A stretch of DNA of 64,000 nucleotides from NCBI GenBank assembly GCA_016490735.1, contig JAEMWC010000097.1, positions 950,001-1,014,000 on the forward strand. The letters are read 5' to 3'. This stretch comes from Pachyseris speciosa (taxonomy: Eukaryota > Cnidaria > Anthozoa > Scleractinia > Pachyseridae). Positions 44,620 through 56,229 of this stretch are shown in pieces. The position numbers and the translations under genes are program-made. Below the pieces are notes generated by a model. It searched no databases. It saw only the letters and a program-made list of their open reading frames with translations, and was not told the DNA's origin. Position 1 is the stretch's first letter, and each line of letters starts with the position of its first letter.

Positions 44620-46228
44620 GGGTTTACCTAAAACACGGAATCCGGAATCCGGAATCCAGAATACAAAATATGAAATCTGGAATACAGAATGTAAAGAAGT
44701 TTGGTAGAAAATTTTGACAAAGGTTAAAGTCGCTTGGGTCATAACATGGTCAACAAATTATATGATGACTTAGCCGAGTTTTGCAGCAATCAAGCCCATG
44801 AAGTTTATTCTAGGGCAGCATTTTAATACTTTGGTTTTGCTTTTAATAAACCGCCTGATTCCTTTAAAGCACATGGCTTTCAATCACACCACAACACTAA
44901 TCAATTTATTGTGCATTTTGAACATTTTAAAATCAAATCATTTTAATTGAAAGCACCTTCTCTTATTCTTTTTGTCAATGAAAAGTGTTAGGCCTGTCCA
45001 CAAGTTGATGGCAACTTTTTGAACAACTTTCGATTTTCGATCAACATTGTTTGATTTCGAGCAACTTTTTTTCCATTTTCAATGTTTTATTCATTTCAGC
45101 TTGATCTTTATAAAACAAGAGCTATTTTTTGCTTATTATTTTGAACGCTACGTGATCCAAAAAGCAGAGAAAAATCACTTTGCATATCTTGACTTAATTG
45201 CACGTGGGAACGCTTACACCAGATTGGTCATTGTCTGTTGCTCCATGCTGGAATGTTTGGGAACTGTATCGGTGCATACATTTCAGGTTCTCGAGTGGCC
45301 ATCGATAAAATGAGAAACATGGGACATTCCGGAACTGGAACATCTCCAAAAGACGAAGAAAAATCAATGTAAAAAAACTTTAAATATACAGAAAAAAGAA
45401 ACTAGCACCAGATAAATATAATCCGAGAGATTAATTGGAGACAAAAAGAAGACAAAAAATATTCATTACAAAAAAAGACGTTTATAAATGCCCCCCTGAA
45501 AATGATAGCTATGGGGCTGGGTGAGGATTGTTTTAGCGCTTTCGCTTGCTTACAACATTTTCACCCTCATACAGTTGTACCGTCTTCTGTCATTGATCTT
45601 TTTTTCGAGGGGCTTTCCAAGAGTCGTTCCTTTGCTGAAACCTAAGTCAGTATGTTTCCCATAGGAACCTCAAGCACGCAAAATCTGCTGCTCTCCACTT
45701 CTGATCAGTTAAGGATATATATATATCTACAACAACTGAGGACTCGGTCAGGCCTACTTTTACAGTAGGCGATAAATGTGGTTAATCTGCTCCAAGAAAG
45801 ATTTTCTTCCCAATAGTAATGCTTCTCACTCCGTTTTTGCAGCAAGGGCTGCACTGCATGGGCCTGTTCGTTTCTTAAGGTTAAACATGTACAAGGCTAG
45901 TGTAAAATCTCGCGGGTCGGCTCTTTAAGTTGCATTTAATGATCCTGCATATGGTCTTTCTTAATAGTTATCCCTATATCCCTCCACATTGACTCAACTG
46001 GAAAGAACAAACCAAGTCCCAGACTAAGACTTCACTCCTGTCCCGTACCTCCTCCTGTAAGACATCTATCGTCTTCTTCGGTTCTTTTAACCCTCTTATT
46101 GATCATTAATTCCAGTTTCTAGATACCGTACTTCGGATGTTAGATTCCGGATTCTGGATTCCGAATTCCGGATTCCGGATTCTGGATTCCGGATTCCGGA
46201 TTCCGGATTCTATATTTTAGGTAAACCC
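44620..46228. mobile_element. 1.6-kb element with GGAATCC-repeat termini
   Basis: The ends GGGTTTACCTAAAACACGG and the inverse (TATTTTAGGTAAACCC) are each followed inward by tandem GGAATCC heptamers. Flanks AATGGAAAG (44611-44619) and AATGGAAAA (46229-46237) give a 9-bp duplication with one mismatch. There is no transposase. The terminal tandem repeats and 9-bp duplication suggest a foldback/MULE-type non-autonomous element inserted into the PIF remnant. Confidence 0.65.
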
Positions 46229-46237
46229 AATGGAAAA

Positions 46238-46839
46238 TTATTATCCTATCTCGTTTGTACCGATGGAAATCCAAAAAATAATCACAACTGTGCAGCGAAA
46301 CTATAAATAAGTTCCCTTGGCCATGGATAGTGACGATAGAAACGGATTGCTACTCAAAAATCGTTTTAATTTATCGATAGTGAGAACTTTTTGTAAGCTT
46401 ACAGGTATATAACAACGCAAACTTTCCTTTTATGAATTAACTTTGTGTCTTTCAACTTGGATTTCTAACACCTGTTTGTGTATAAAAAAATTTTCTTTGT
46501 CTTCACTTAAACGACCGATAAACCGATGACATAACCCCTATTGTCTCGGACTGCATGGACGGTCCATGGACGGTCTCTCGTATTAAACCACAACGAATGT
46601 TGGATAACCGGTTTGCGGTGGATAAGCCAGGAATATGTAAGAACGTTTGATTTATGGGGATTGATGGTCAACGTAAACAACGATACGCTTCTTACCTGTA
46701 AAAGTGTGAGTTTGCAGTTGTGTCGAGAAACAACAAACTACAGAAATTTGTGCCAACCGTGTGAAGTTGAAACTGTGTTAACAATTATGGCAGCCATCTT
46801 GAACTATTACTTCAGTCCGGTAGGGCAGCGGTTTAGTTA
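46238..46839. other. Left flank of the giant foldback element
   Basis: A 99-codon frame at 46541-46840 has no domain or splice signature. ACTCAAGT at 46840-46847 is the left copy of the giant element's flanking duplication. Confidence 0.4.
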
Positions 46840-46847
46840 ACTCAAGT

Positions 46848-46914
46848 CGTAGATACGTAGTGTAAGTATCATATAGTGGTTTACCGTGGTCTAGTACGGT
46901 GTACCATAAAAGTA
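46848..46914 (+). repeat. Left terminal inverted repeat of the giant element
   Basis: TACGTAGTGTAAGTATCATA and TAGTGGTTTACCGTGGT match the right terminus (61832-61898, inverted) with one substitution over about 37 bp. Beyond this the two ends diverge before the 10-bp arrays begin. Confidence 0.8.
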
Positions 46915-49900
46915 CATGTGTATACACGGCCATACATGCCCATACACTGGCCTACAAAGGCATACACAGGTGTACATGGGCATACACAGGTGTACACGGC
47001 AATACACGGGCATCCATGGCAATACGCGGGCATACATGGACGTACATGGGCATACACAGGCGTAAACGGGCATACACAACTTTACATGGACATACACGCC
47101 TATACATAGCCATACACGTGCATACATTGCCATACACGGGCGTACACGGCTCTACACGGGCATACATGGCCATACACGGACATACAAGGCCATACACGGG
47201 CGTACACGGCTATACACGGCTATACATGGCCATACACGGGCATACATTGCCATACACAGGCGTATACGGCCATACACGGGCATACATGGCCATACACGGG
47301 CATACACGGGCATACATGGCCATATAGAAGTATACACGAACATACACGGGTATACATGGCCATACACGGGCGTACACGGCTATACACGGGCATATATGGC
47401 CATACACAAGTATACATGGACATACACGGCTATACATGGCCATACACTGGCATACATTGCCATACACAGGCGTACACGGCGATACACGGGCATACATGGC
47501 CATACACGGGCATACATGGGCGTACATGGGCATACACAGGCGTACACGGGCATACACAAGTATACATGGACATACACGACTTTACATGGCCATACACGGG
47601 CATACATTGCCATACACGGGCGTACACGGCTATACACGGGCATACATGGCCATACACGGACATACATGGCCATACACGGGCGTACACGGCTATACACGGG
47701 CATACATGGCCATACACAAGTATACACGGACATACACGGGTATACATGGCCATACACGGGCGTACACGGCTATACACGGGCATACATGGCCATACACGGG
47801 CGTACACGGCTATACACGGGCATACATGGCCATACACGGGCACACATGGGCGTACATGGGCATACACAGGCGTACACGGGCATACACAAGTATACATGGA
47901 CATACACGGTTATACATGGCCATACACGGGCATACATTGCCATACACGGGCGTACATGGCTATACACGGGCATACATGGCCATACACGGACATACATGGC
48001 CAGACACGGGCGTACACGGGTATACACGGGCATACATGGCCATACACAAGTATACACGGACATACACGGGTATACATGGCCATACACGGGCGTACACGGC
48101 TATACTCGGGCATACATGGCCATACACGGGCGTACACGGCTATACACGGGCATACATGGCCATACACAAGTATACATGGTCATACACGGACATACATGGC
48201 TATACACGGGCATATATGGCCATACACAAGTATACATGGACATACACGGCTATACATGGCCATACACAGGCATACATTGCCATACACAGGCGTACACGGC
48301 CATACACGGGCATACATGGCCATACACGGGCGCACACGGCTATACATGGGCATACATGGCCATACACAAGTATACATGGCCATACACGGACATACATGGC
48401 TATACACGGGCATACATGGCCATACACAAGTATACACGGACATACACGGGTATACATGGCCATACACGGGCATACATTGCCATACACAAGCGTATACGGC
48501 CATACACGGGCATACATGGCCATACACGGGCATACATGGGCGTACATGGGCATACACAGGCGTACACGGGCATACACAAGTATACATGGACATACACGAC
48601 TTTACATGGCCATACACGGGCATACATTGCCATACACGGGCGTACACGGCTCTACACGGGCATACATGGCCATACACGGACATACATGGCCATACACGGG
48701 CGTACACGGCTATACACGGGCATACATGGCCATACACGGGCATACATGGGCGTACATGGGCATACACAGGCGTACACGGGCATACACAAGTATACATGGA
48801 CATACACGGTTATACATGGCCATACACAGGCATACATTGCCATACACGGGCGTACATGGCTATACACGGGCATACATGGCCATACACGGACATACATGGC
48901 CATACACGGGCGTACACGGGTATACACGGGCATACATGGCCATACACAAGTATACACGGACATACACGGGTATACATGGCCATACACGGGCGTACACGGC
49001 TATACTCGGGCATACATGGCCATACACGGGCGTACACGGCTATACACGGGCATACATGGCCATACACAAGTATACATGGCCATACACGGACATACATGGC
49101 TATACACGGGCATATATGGCCATACACAAGTATACATGGACATACACGGCTATACATGGCCATAAACAGGCATACATTGCCATACACAGGCGTACACGGC
49201 CATACACGGGCATACATGGCCATTCACGGGCATACATGGGCGTACATGGGCAGACACAGGGGTACACGGGCATACACAAGGACATACACGGACATACACG
49301 GCTATACATGGCCATACACGGGCATACATTGCCATACACGGGCGTACATGGCTATACACGGGGATACATGGCCATACACGGACATACATGGCCATACACG
49401 GGCGTACACGGCTATACACGGGCATACATGGCCATACACAAGTATACATGGCCATACACGGGTATACATGGCCATACACGGGCGTACATGGCTATACACG
49501 GGCATACATGGCCATACACAAGTATACATGGCCATACACGGACATACATGGCTATACACGGTCATACATGACCATACACGGGCGTACACGGCTATACACG
49601 GGCATACAGGCCATACACAAGTATACACGGACATACACGGCTATACATGGCCATACACGGGCGTACACGGCTATACACGGGCATACATGGCCATACACAA
49701 GTATACATGGCCATACGCGGGTATACATGGCCATACACGGGCGTACACGGGCATACACGGGAATACATGGCCATACACAAGTATACATGGCCATACACGG
49801 GCGTACACGGTTATACACGGGCATACACGGCCATACACAAGTATACATGGCCATACACGGGCGTACACGGGTGTAGACGCACTTACATGGGTATACACGG

Positions 49901-50059
49901 GCATACATGGCCATACACTGTTGTACATGGCTATACACGGGCATACATGGCCATACACTGGCATACATGGGCATACACTGTTGTACATGGCTATACACGG
50001 GCATACTTGGCCTAAAACGGGCATATATGGTCATACACTGGCGTTCATGGTTCATTTCT
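46915..50059 (+). repeat. Left arm: about 310 tandem 10-bp units
   Basis: Units are variants of CATACACGGG, CATACATGGC, CGTACACGGC and TATACACGGG in strict 10-bp phase for over 3 kb. Slips are rare (near 49280 and 49610). Higher-order blocks recur; for example 60 bases from 47521 are repeated exactly at 48541. The unit contains no stop codon in five or six frames, so long frames (up to 927 codons) arise by chance and are not genes. Confidence 0.95.
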
Positions 50060-50565
50060 TTGAAAAGTGCGTATCCGGAACCCGAGTACGGACCGCTGCT
50101 GACTTTGAAGCTAATTTAGCTAAACTTGGAAGCGATTGAGAATTTCCATCAAAGTCAAAGGTCAAAAATGGCGTAAGTGATGTTTATATTAACCACGAAT
50201 GGTTGTTAAGTGGATGGAGAAACAAGTTGTGTGATTGAAATCGTTACAGTTACTGAAAAAGGCGAGTATACACAATCAACTGAGTACAAATCCGAATTTA
50301 ATTTCAAAGTTGTAGCTTAGTAATATTATTGCAAGTTTGGCGTTGTAAAGTCCATTTCGGTCTCGAGTATGGCCCGAGGCTGCAGGCACAGTTTTTCCCA
50401 ATACGGACCGACTTAGGCCGGCAAATAACATAATTGTATAACATCCTTTTCATGGGAGAGATATTTACTGAGAAAACTTCATGGTTCTTGTGGGCAGTCA
50501 AATCCTGAGGCTTCATCTTGCTGTGCTTCTGGTTATAACCGAAATGTATAGCCGAAGGAAACAAA
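50060..50565. other. Inner flank of the left arm
   Basis: Single-copy sequence with CCGAGTACGGACCGC near 50085 and its relative CGGTCCGTATTGGG inverted near 50400. No coding signal. Confidence 0.35.
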
Positions 50566-50569
50566 GTAA

Positions 50570-52600
50570 CATTTCAGAAGGCTCGTGAAATCGCGCGTAC
50601 AGAGGAAGCTACTAAACTCCAATTACAGGCCATGACAAACCCCATCCAAGTTAATTCCCTAGGCAGAAGAGAATTGAGCAAAGGCAAAAACAAGCCTAAA
50701 AGTAAGCCGCATTAGGGGAAAAGAGGCCACAAAGGAAAGGAGTACAAACAGGTCGACCGACCGAAGCAGACCCTGATGAAAGAGTTTTCTTAGGGATTCT
50801 GACTGCAGAACAATGTCAGGACACAAATAACTGTACAGGTGAGATTGATAATATCCAGTCGGAAGGACATGGTAACAAAGCCATAGTTGAAATGCAGCTA
50901 ACTGCCAAGCCATACCACAGGCACACCACACCAATAAAGTGTAAGATAGATACTCTCAGCTATACAAAACATGCAATCCCCAGAAGATGTCAAGAGTCTT
51001 CAAAGTTTCCTAGGCCTGGTCAACTACCTCACACGGTACTCAGGCCCCCTAGCCACCATTACTGCTCCTCTCCGTGAGTTAACTAAGAAAGAGGTAGCCT
51101 ATATGTGCGGGCCAGAACATGATCGTGCATTTAATGCAGTTAAAGCTGAAGTGTCCACCCTCGGTGTGCTCAGATATTTCGACCCCAACGCCAGGTGCTG
51201 AAGTACCTATTGCTGATGCCTTGTCAAGAATCTCACCACAACCGACATCTGGCAACAACCAGCTACCTCAGTTTGACATACACCATGTCACCAGGTCGCT
51301 TACTGCATCGCCAGCGAGACTGCAGCAGATTCGGGAAGAGACGGTCCATGATTTTCACCATGAGCAAACTGAAAGAGATGGATTACAAAGGATGGCCATA
51401 TAAGAGAGAAAAATGCCCAGAAGCATTGCACGATTTCTGGAACTTTCGAGACGAGTTAACCATTGAAGATGGGTTAATACTTAAGGGTGATCGCATCGTT
51501 ATCCAGCCATCCCTTCGACAGGAGATGTTAGAAATCATTCATCAAGGGTATCTGGGTCGGAGAAATGCCTGCTCCGAGCCAGAGCCTGCGTTTTCTGGCC
51601 AGGCATCACCAAAGTTGTCATCAGTCTCGTACAATAGTGTAATCCTTGCCAAAGACACCAACACCAGCAACAGAAAGAACCAATTATCCAGCCAGAACAA
51701 CCAAGTTACCATTGGGAAAGGTTAAACTCTGATTTGTTCGACTTCAAGGGCCACCAGTACCTCCTTGTCTCAGACCAGTATAGCAAGTTTCCAGCCATCC
51801 GAAAGGTGTCAAGCACGACCTCCGCAGCCGTTATCACTCATCTTAGGAGCATATACGCAGAGTACGGCATCTCCAGTCAGTTAGTAACTGACAATGGTCC
51901 ACAGTACAGTGCAAAGGAATTCGCAGATTTTACCACCTCTTATGGAATAGAGCACATCGCCAGTTCCCCACTTTATCCGCAAGCCAATGGATCTTCGGAA
52001 CGCATTGTACAGACAGTGAAGAACATACTCGAGAACTGTGATGAGGAAGGTGGAGACCCTTACATAGGCCTACTATCATACAGAGCAACACCCCTCTACC
52101 ACCACCTGGGATCACCAGCAGAGCTGCTAACAAAGAGAAAGTTCAAAACACTGTTACTTATGTCCCACCGTGCAAACCTTCCAGATGATTCAGCACAAGT
52201 TAGGGAACAGTTACAACGACAACAAGAGCAGCAAGGCCACTGTTTTAATCTTAAGGCACGGCCAACCCTAGAACCACTCCATCCAGGCCAGCCAATAAGA
52301 ATCCTCGATCACCAAACCAAGACCTGGGAACCAGGCACTGTTGTGAGAACAGCAAAAGCACCAAGGTCGTATATAGTTATGAACAGCAAAACAGCAGGTG
52401 TGTACCGGTGTACAAGATCACACCTCAGGCCGGACCATGTGACACCCCATACGCAACATCCACCCCTGATGGCAGTCCCTAAAGTTGTCACACCACCATC
52501 AAGACCTGGGAATGGAACTGTTCAGCCAGCAAGAGACAGTATAGAACCTAGTTCCCCTGCAAATACTCCAAAGCCCTCCAAGACAAACAGCATTTAGACA
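50570..52600 (+). pseudogene. Ty3/Gypsy gag-pol remnant with internal deletions
   Basis: Fragments in order: a gag piece (EATKLQLQAMTNPIQ, about 50610), the start of the protease (CKIDT, 50945), the end of RT/RNase H (QSFLGLVNYLTRYSGPLATI at 50971-51201), a frame jump into ADALSRI, the integrase zinc region (about 51400-51550, frameshifted), and an integrase core in an intact 287-codon frame (51734-52597) with TDNGPQYSAKEF and SPLYPQANGSSERIVQTVK. Most of protease and RT is missing. It is dead and nested in the centre of the foldback element. Confidence 0.9.
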
Positions 52601-52711
52601 TTAAAGAACTTGAGGAACGTTCATTTGTTAGTTGCAGAGAACCGTTAATTGAATAACCACTTTAAACAAGTTGCAGTTTTGATACACACTTTAAAGACAT
52701 CGATTAAGCAT

Positions 52712-53157
52712 CAGGGGCATCCAACGACAAGTTTCGGTCGATATCTGTTCGGTGGAGGGTAATTCCCTTGGGTTTTCGGCGTCGATTAAAGAGGGCACTC
52801 GGATTTTCGTAACTAAAACGTGACCTAAAAGATTCGCAATTGGGAAATCATAACCCCTGAGGTTTTCGGAAAGATCGTAATTGCTGTTTTTGGCAGTCAA
52901 AAACGTCAGCTAGCATTTTCGGAAAGAAAATAGCTCCTTAGAAAGGTCGTCGAGAGTTCATTTCAGCTTGCATTTTCTCAAAGAAAGATTTTGTTCCCTA
53001 ACATTTTCGGGCAAGTAAACTTTCAGCTAGGGAATCCGAACAGATGAACTTTTTCTAGCTTATGAAAACATCACTTCAAACAAACTTCAAACACCACAAG
53101 GTACTTAAAAATTCCTTTCTACATCTTTTGGTTGATTTGGCTCGTTGGGTGCCCCTG
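52712..53157. mobile_element. CAGGGGCACCC transposon with 6-bp TSD, copy 2
   Basis: AAGCAT occurs at 52706-52711 and 53158-53163. The ends CAGGGGCATCCAACGA and TCGTTGGGTGCCCCTG bound 446 bp matching copy 1 without its hairpin insertion. It sits between the Ty3 pol remnant and the LTR. Confidence 0.85.
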
Positions 53158-53225
53158 AAGCATGAACTTTTAGAAAGCTAAAAAAAATGGTGTTTGCCGT
53201 TCTTCCTTTTTTATTGAAAGCGGGA

Positions 53226-53395
53226 TGTCACAGTATCACGTGTTTACCACGTCACGTGCTTATTGTTATGTAACTAGCGCTGAATGTATGTAGCCGCTAT
53301 ATTGGAACACGTTTAATAAATCACAAAGCGAGACACATAACGCCTTGGGTTTCTTTTGGTTCAATTTTAACCCTGAGAGTATGCTGGAGGAATTT
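53226..53395 (+). repeat. Probable 3' LTR of the Ty3 remnant
   Basis: A purine tract ATTGAAAGCGGGA precedes TGTCACAGTATCACGTG, and the block contains AATAAATCACAAAGCGAG. It is in the expected place downstream of pol. No matching 5' LTR lies in the window, so the identification rests on position and the TG start. Confidence 0.45.
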
Positions 53396-53687
53396 ATAAC
53401 CGAGATGCCTGCAGTTAATGATTCAGTGTCGTTGACTATTAGAGTGGTATCATGTGCGAATTGAGATATAATTGTTTCACTGTCGTCAGGGAGTGTGATT
53501 ACGCCATTTTGCTAATGATTAGTTCCTGGTGAATTGTGGGTAGATCCAGTCCTTTGTAGGGGCAAACGGCCATTCTAGAACGTAACTTGAAATTGTATTT
53601 TTCAAAATTTATGATTGGCTCCTTTCGATCCCGTCTGATGGAATAAATTTTAAAACTGACTATCTTTACAAATCATACACTTAGTTT

Positions 53688-54712
53688 TAGTCCACTGTCG
53701 GTGATCAAAATGGGGTTGACAGACCGACGCGACTCCTGCTGTGTGCTCATTGTGTTGTTCACGGCCTTTACTGAAGAGGTATATCTTTATGCGATTTACC
53801 TTTTCTATAAGAAATCAAGGGAGGTTCCTTGAATATCTTTCTGAGTAATGGTTATTCTTGTATTAAAAGCCATTGTGTCCAAACATGTTAACGATGTCTG
53901 AAATTGCGTCACGGAGGGTGGAAGTTTCTTGTGCATTCTCTGTTTCTGTGTTAGAGCTGTTTTTCTGTCTGTCCGCGTAGTTAACTTCTGAGAGTATCTG
54001 TTCGACCATTTTCTCAGGGTAACTTCTAGACATAAGTCGAGTTAGTAGCTCTTGAAGAAAGAAAAGATTCAAAAAAGGCTCATTAATCTTACAGTACTAA
54101 ACACTTACAAAGACAGAACAGACAAACTCTGTCTTACTGAACTGGCAAATGCTTTTTTGGTCGTTGCGACAATCAAAAAAGGAATTTCCGGTACATTCAG
54201 AGAATCCGATTTTGTGACAGTTAACGAATAAATGAACCAAAGTTATGATTACTCTACCTTCTGTTACAGATTTCGTTAACTGTGTTTACAAAGTTTATTT
54301 TGTCACTAACCCCTTTCTCTAAATGCATGAATCGAGTTGAAAAGTGTAGAAAAGGATATCACCTGATTTTTTTGAGTTAATAAAATATGTTAACTTCTGG
54401 ACAAATCTTATGAATTAAACGGAATGATATGCATTTTAAATATTTTTAGAGTTAGTAACCTCCCCTCACTTCAAATTGGGGGAGCAATTTCAAGAATCGT
54501 TACCATGTTTGTAAAACATACTAATGGACAAATGGCATCTAATACAAGAGCAACCATTACTCAAAGAGATATTCAAGGAACCTCCCTTGATTTCTTTTAA
54601 AAAAGGAAAATCGCTTAAAGATATGCTTGCTTTACACAATGGGCACACACCAGGAGTCGCGTTGGTCTGTCAACCCCATTTTACTTCACAAACAGAAGAC
54701 TTCAACTAAGTG
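53688..54712. repeat. Inverted pair of Penelope/RT-like fragments
   Basis: 53688-53880 and 54524-54712 are inverse copies with about 80 percent identity by eye. The plus-strand right copy reads WHLIQEQPLLKEIFKEPPLI and SFKKGKSLKDML, the linker motif seen in Penelope-like and some other cnidarian retroelements. The roughly 640 bp between has no clear frame. Confidence 0.5.
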
Positions 54713-55167
54713 TATGAATTGTGCGACAGTGTCCACCACCTTTAGCCAAGCACTGTTATCCCGTGAAAGTACTTTTTTATATATGTCTTTTACTTTGATT
54801 AAAAACAAAACACAAACAGCGGAGATAAAAATCACCCGTGCACAGGTGATGCGACAGCTCAAAAAATCGCAGAAAAAGAATCGCGAAAAGTTAAAACTCA
54901 TTCAATTTCTCGCGATTTTTTTCTTGCGATTTTTTACCTGTTGCGTTGCCAGTTCAAGGGTGGCTACACTTGCAATTTTCATCGCGCGCTGGCGACGTGA
55001 CAAAATTCAAAAATAGCATCATCGGCGCGAGCGAAAAATCGCGGCTTAAACGCGCTGTGACCATATTTGGACATTGCCAGAATTATCGGTAGGGCTCCGT
55101 CTGGATACCGCACCGATATCATAACCACATTTCACTCGCGCGCGCGCAACTAGCCAAAATTGTAGAG
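54713..55167 (+). promoter_or_regulatory. Presumed promoter region of the transposase
   Basis: A hairpin around AAAAATCGCAGAAAAAGAAT / AAATCGCGATTTTTT (54855-54930) and CpG-rich sequence (GCGCGCGCGCAAC at 55137) precede the transposase frame. No TATA box is evident. Confidence 0.3.
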
Positions 55168-56229
55168 ATGTGTTTCTCTGCCCAGTTATGTCTGCTTCTT
55201 TTAGTTTTCTGTCACTTGTTTTCATCTGGCCTTGGAATTTGGTTATCTGAAGAAGAGCAAAAGCTACTGGACAGGCTACTAGTAGAGTATACGTCCCATG
55301 CGGATCATTATCGTTATGATTCTGTGATAAACACGGGCTTAGAGAATTCACGACGCCTGCCAAAAATCTTCATTTGGTGCCCTTTACAACATAGCCGTGT
55401 TAAGGTACCCTGTCCAGTTCATAGTTGTCAATTAACATTCGACCGATGGACATCATGTGTCAATGGTAGTAATTCATACAACCCACGTCTTGTGTATGAT
55501 TTGGAAGGGAACGTCGTCTTAATCCAAGCTTGGTATGTTTGCCGTCATGGCGATCGATTCCTGTCTGCCTCCAAGGAAATTATGGACGTATTACCAGGTC
55601 GAATAAAGGATTGTTTTCCGTTTAGGATGTCACACAGATCTGCTTGCTCTAACCGCCTGCTTGATTACCTGATAACGTCCTTGACCATGGGGCACAGTTT
55701 CCTCGATATTACAGAATCGATCCTCGCTATGAACTATCGCGCCTTTTATCGCATACATGGAACTGACCCTGCGGCCTCGTTTCATGACAACTCTTTGTAT
55801 TCAAGCCCAGGAAACGACAAACTGATGCAGGTATTTCTGTCCTATTATGAACAGATTAAACCATCGATTGACAATTTCTTTTTGGCTACCCGCTGTCGCA
55901 TTTTATCTTGCGACCACACCTTTAAAGCAAGCAAGCACATTGGGATTATTCGAGGTTCAGATTCTGCGTTTATTAACCAGTTTCAGAATCTATACGTCGG
56001 ACTAAATGAAAATGGGGAAGTTTTGGTGTGGCGTCTAACAAGGTCAACAGATTGTAAAGAAATCGATGACTTAGTTCTTGATTTAAAGGAAAGGATAGAT
56101 ATTTCAGGAGATGCGTTAGATATGATTCTTGTGGATGACTGCTGTCATGTAAAGAACTTCTATCACCGTTATTTCCCACATGTACCAGTCAAGTTGGATA
56201 TCTTTCATGCAAGTTCAGAGAATCGTTAA
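55168..56229 (+). CDS. MULE-like DDE transposase, 5' part
   Basis: 353 codons. Residues about 70-160 resemble a DUF6729-like Cys/His region (WCPLQH, PCPVHSC, PRLVYDLEGNV, YVCRHG). The catalytic core follows: CDHTFKAS (Asp249), then ILVDDCCHVKNFYHRYF (Asp323 or 324) and VKLDIFHA. This spacing fits the MULE/related DDE fold. The frame ends at a stop caused by one extra base near 56217; the other frame continues the family sequence at once. The hydrophobic start (LLLLVFCHLF) is probably a polypyrimidine tract and acceptor (CTTCTTTTAG) read as protein, so the true start may be a spliced upstream exon. Confidence 0.75.
   Translation: MCFSAQLCLLLLVFCHLFSSGLGIWLSEEEQKLLDRLLVEYTSHADHYRYDSVINTGLENSRRLPKIFIWCPLQHSRVKVPCPVHSCQLTFDRWTSCVNGSNSYNPRLVYDLEGNVVLIQAWYVCRHGDRFLSASKEIMDVLPGRIKDCFPFRMSHRSACSNRLLDYLITSLTMGHSFLDITESILAMNYRAFYRIHGTDPAASFHDNSLYSSPGNDKLMQVFLSYYEQIKPSIDNFFLATRCRILSCDHTFKASKHIGIIRGSDSAFINQFQNLYVGLNENGEVLVWRLTRSTDCKEIDDLVLDLKERIDISGDALDMILVDDCCHVKNFYHRYFPHVPVKLDIFHASSENR

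Noticed and set aside
46541..46840. 99-codon gene left of the foldback element
   Set aside because: No domain, and the frame runs into the target duplication of the element; no splice or start context supports it.
46915..50059. CRISPR-like or telomeric array
   Set aside because: There are no unique spacers, the unit is 10 bp, the array is inverted 9 kb away, and the context is eukaryotic.
47356..50139. 927-codon open frame of GHTRAYMAIH-type decapeptides, and similar long frames on both strands and in 59.0-61.8 kb
   Set aside because: The 10-bp unit lacks stop codons in almost all frames, so long frames appear on both strands at once. No single frame is favoured, and the array forms the arms of a transposon.
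55168..55240. Signal peptide on the transposase (MCFSAQLCLLLLVFCHLFSS)
   Set aside because: The codons form a polypyrimidine tract followed by TTTTAG, a likely splice acceptor; a secreted transposase is implausible.
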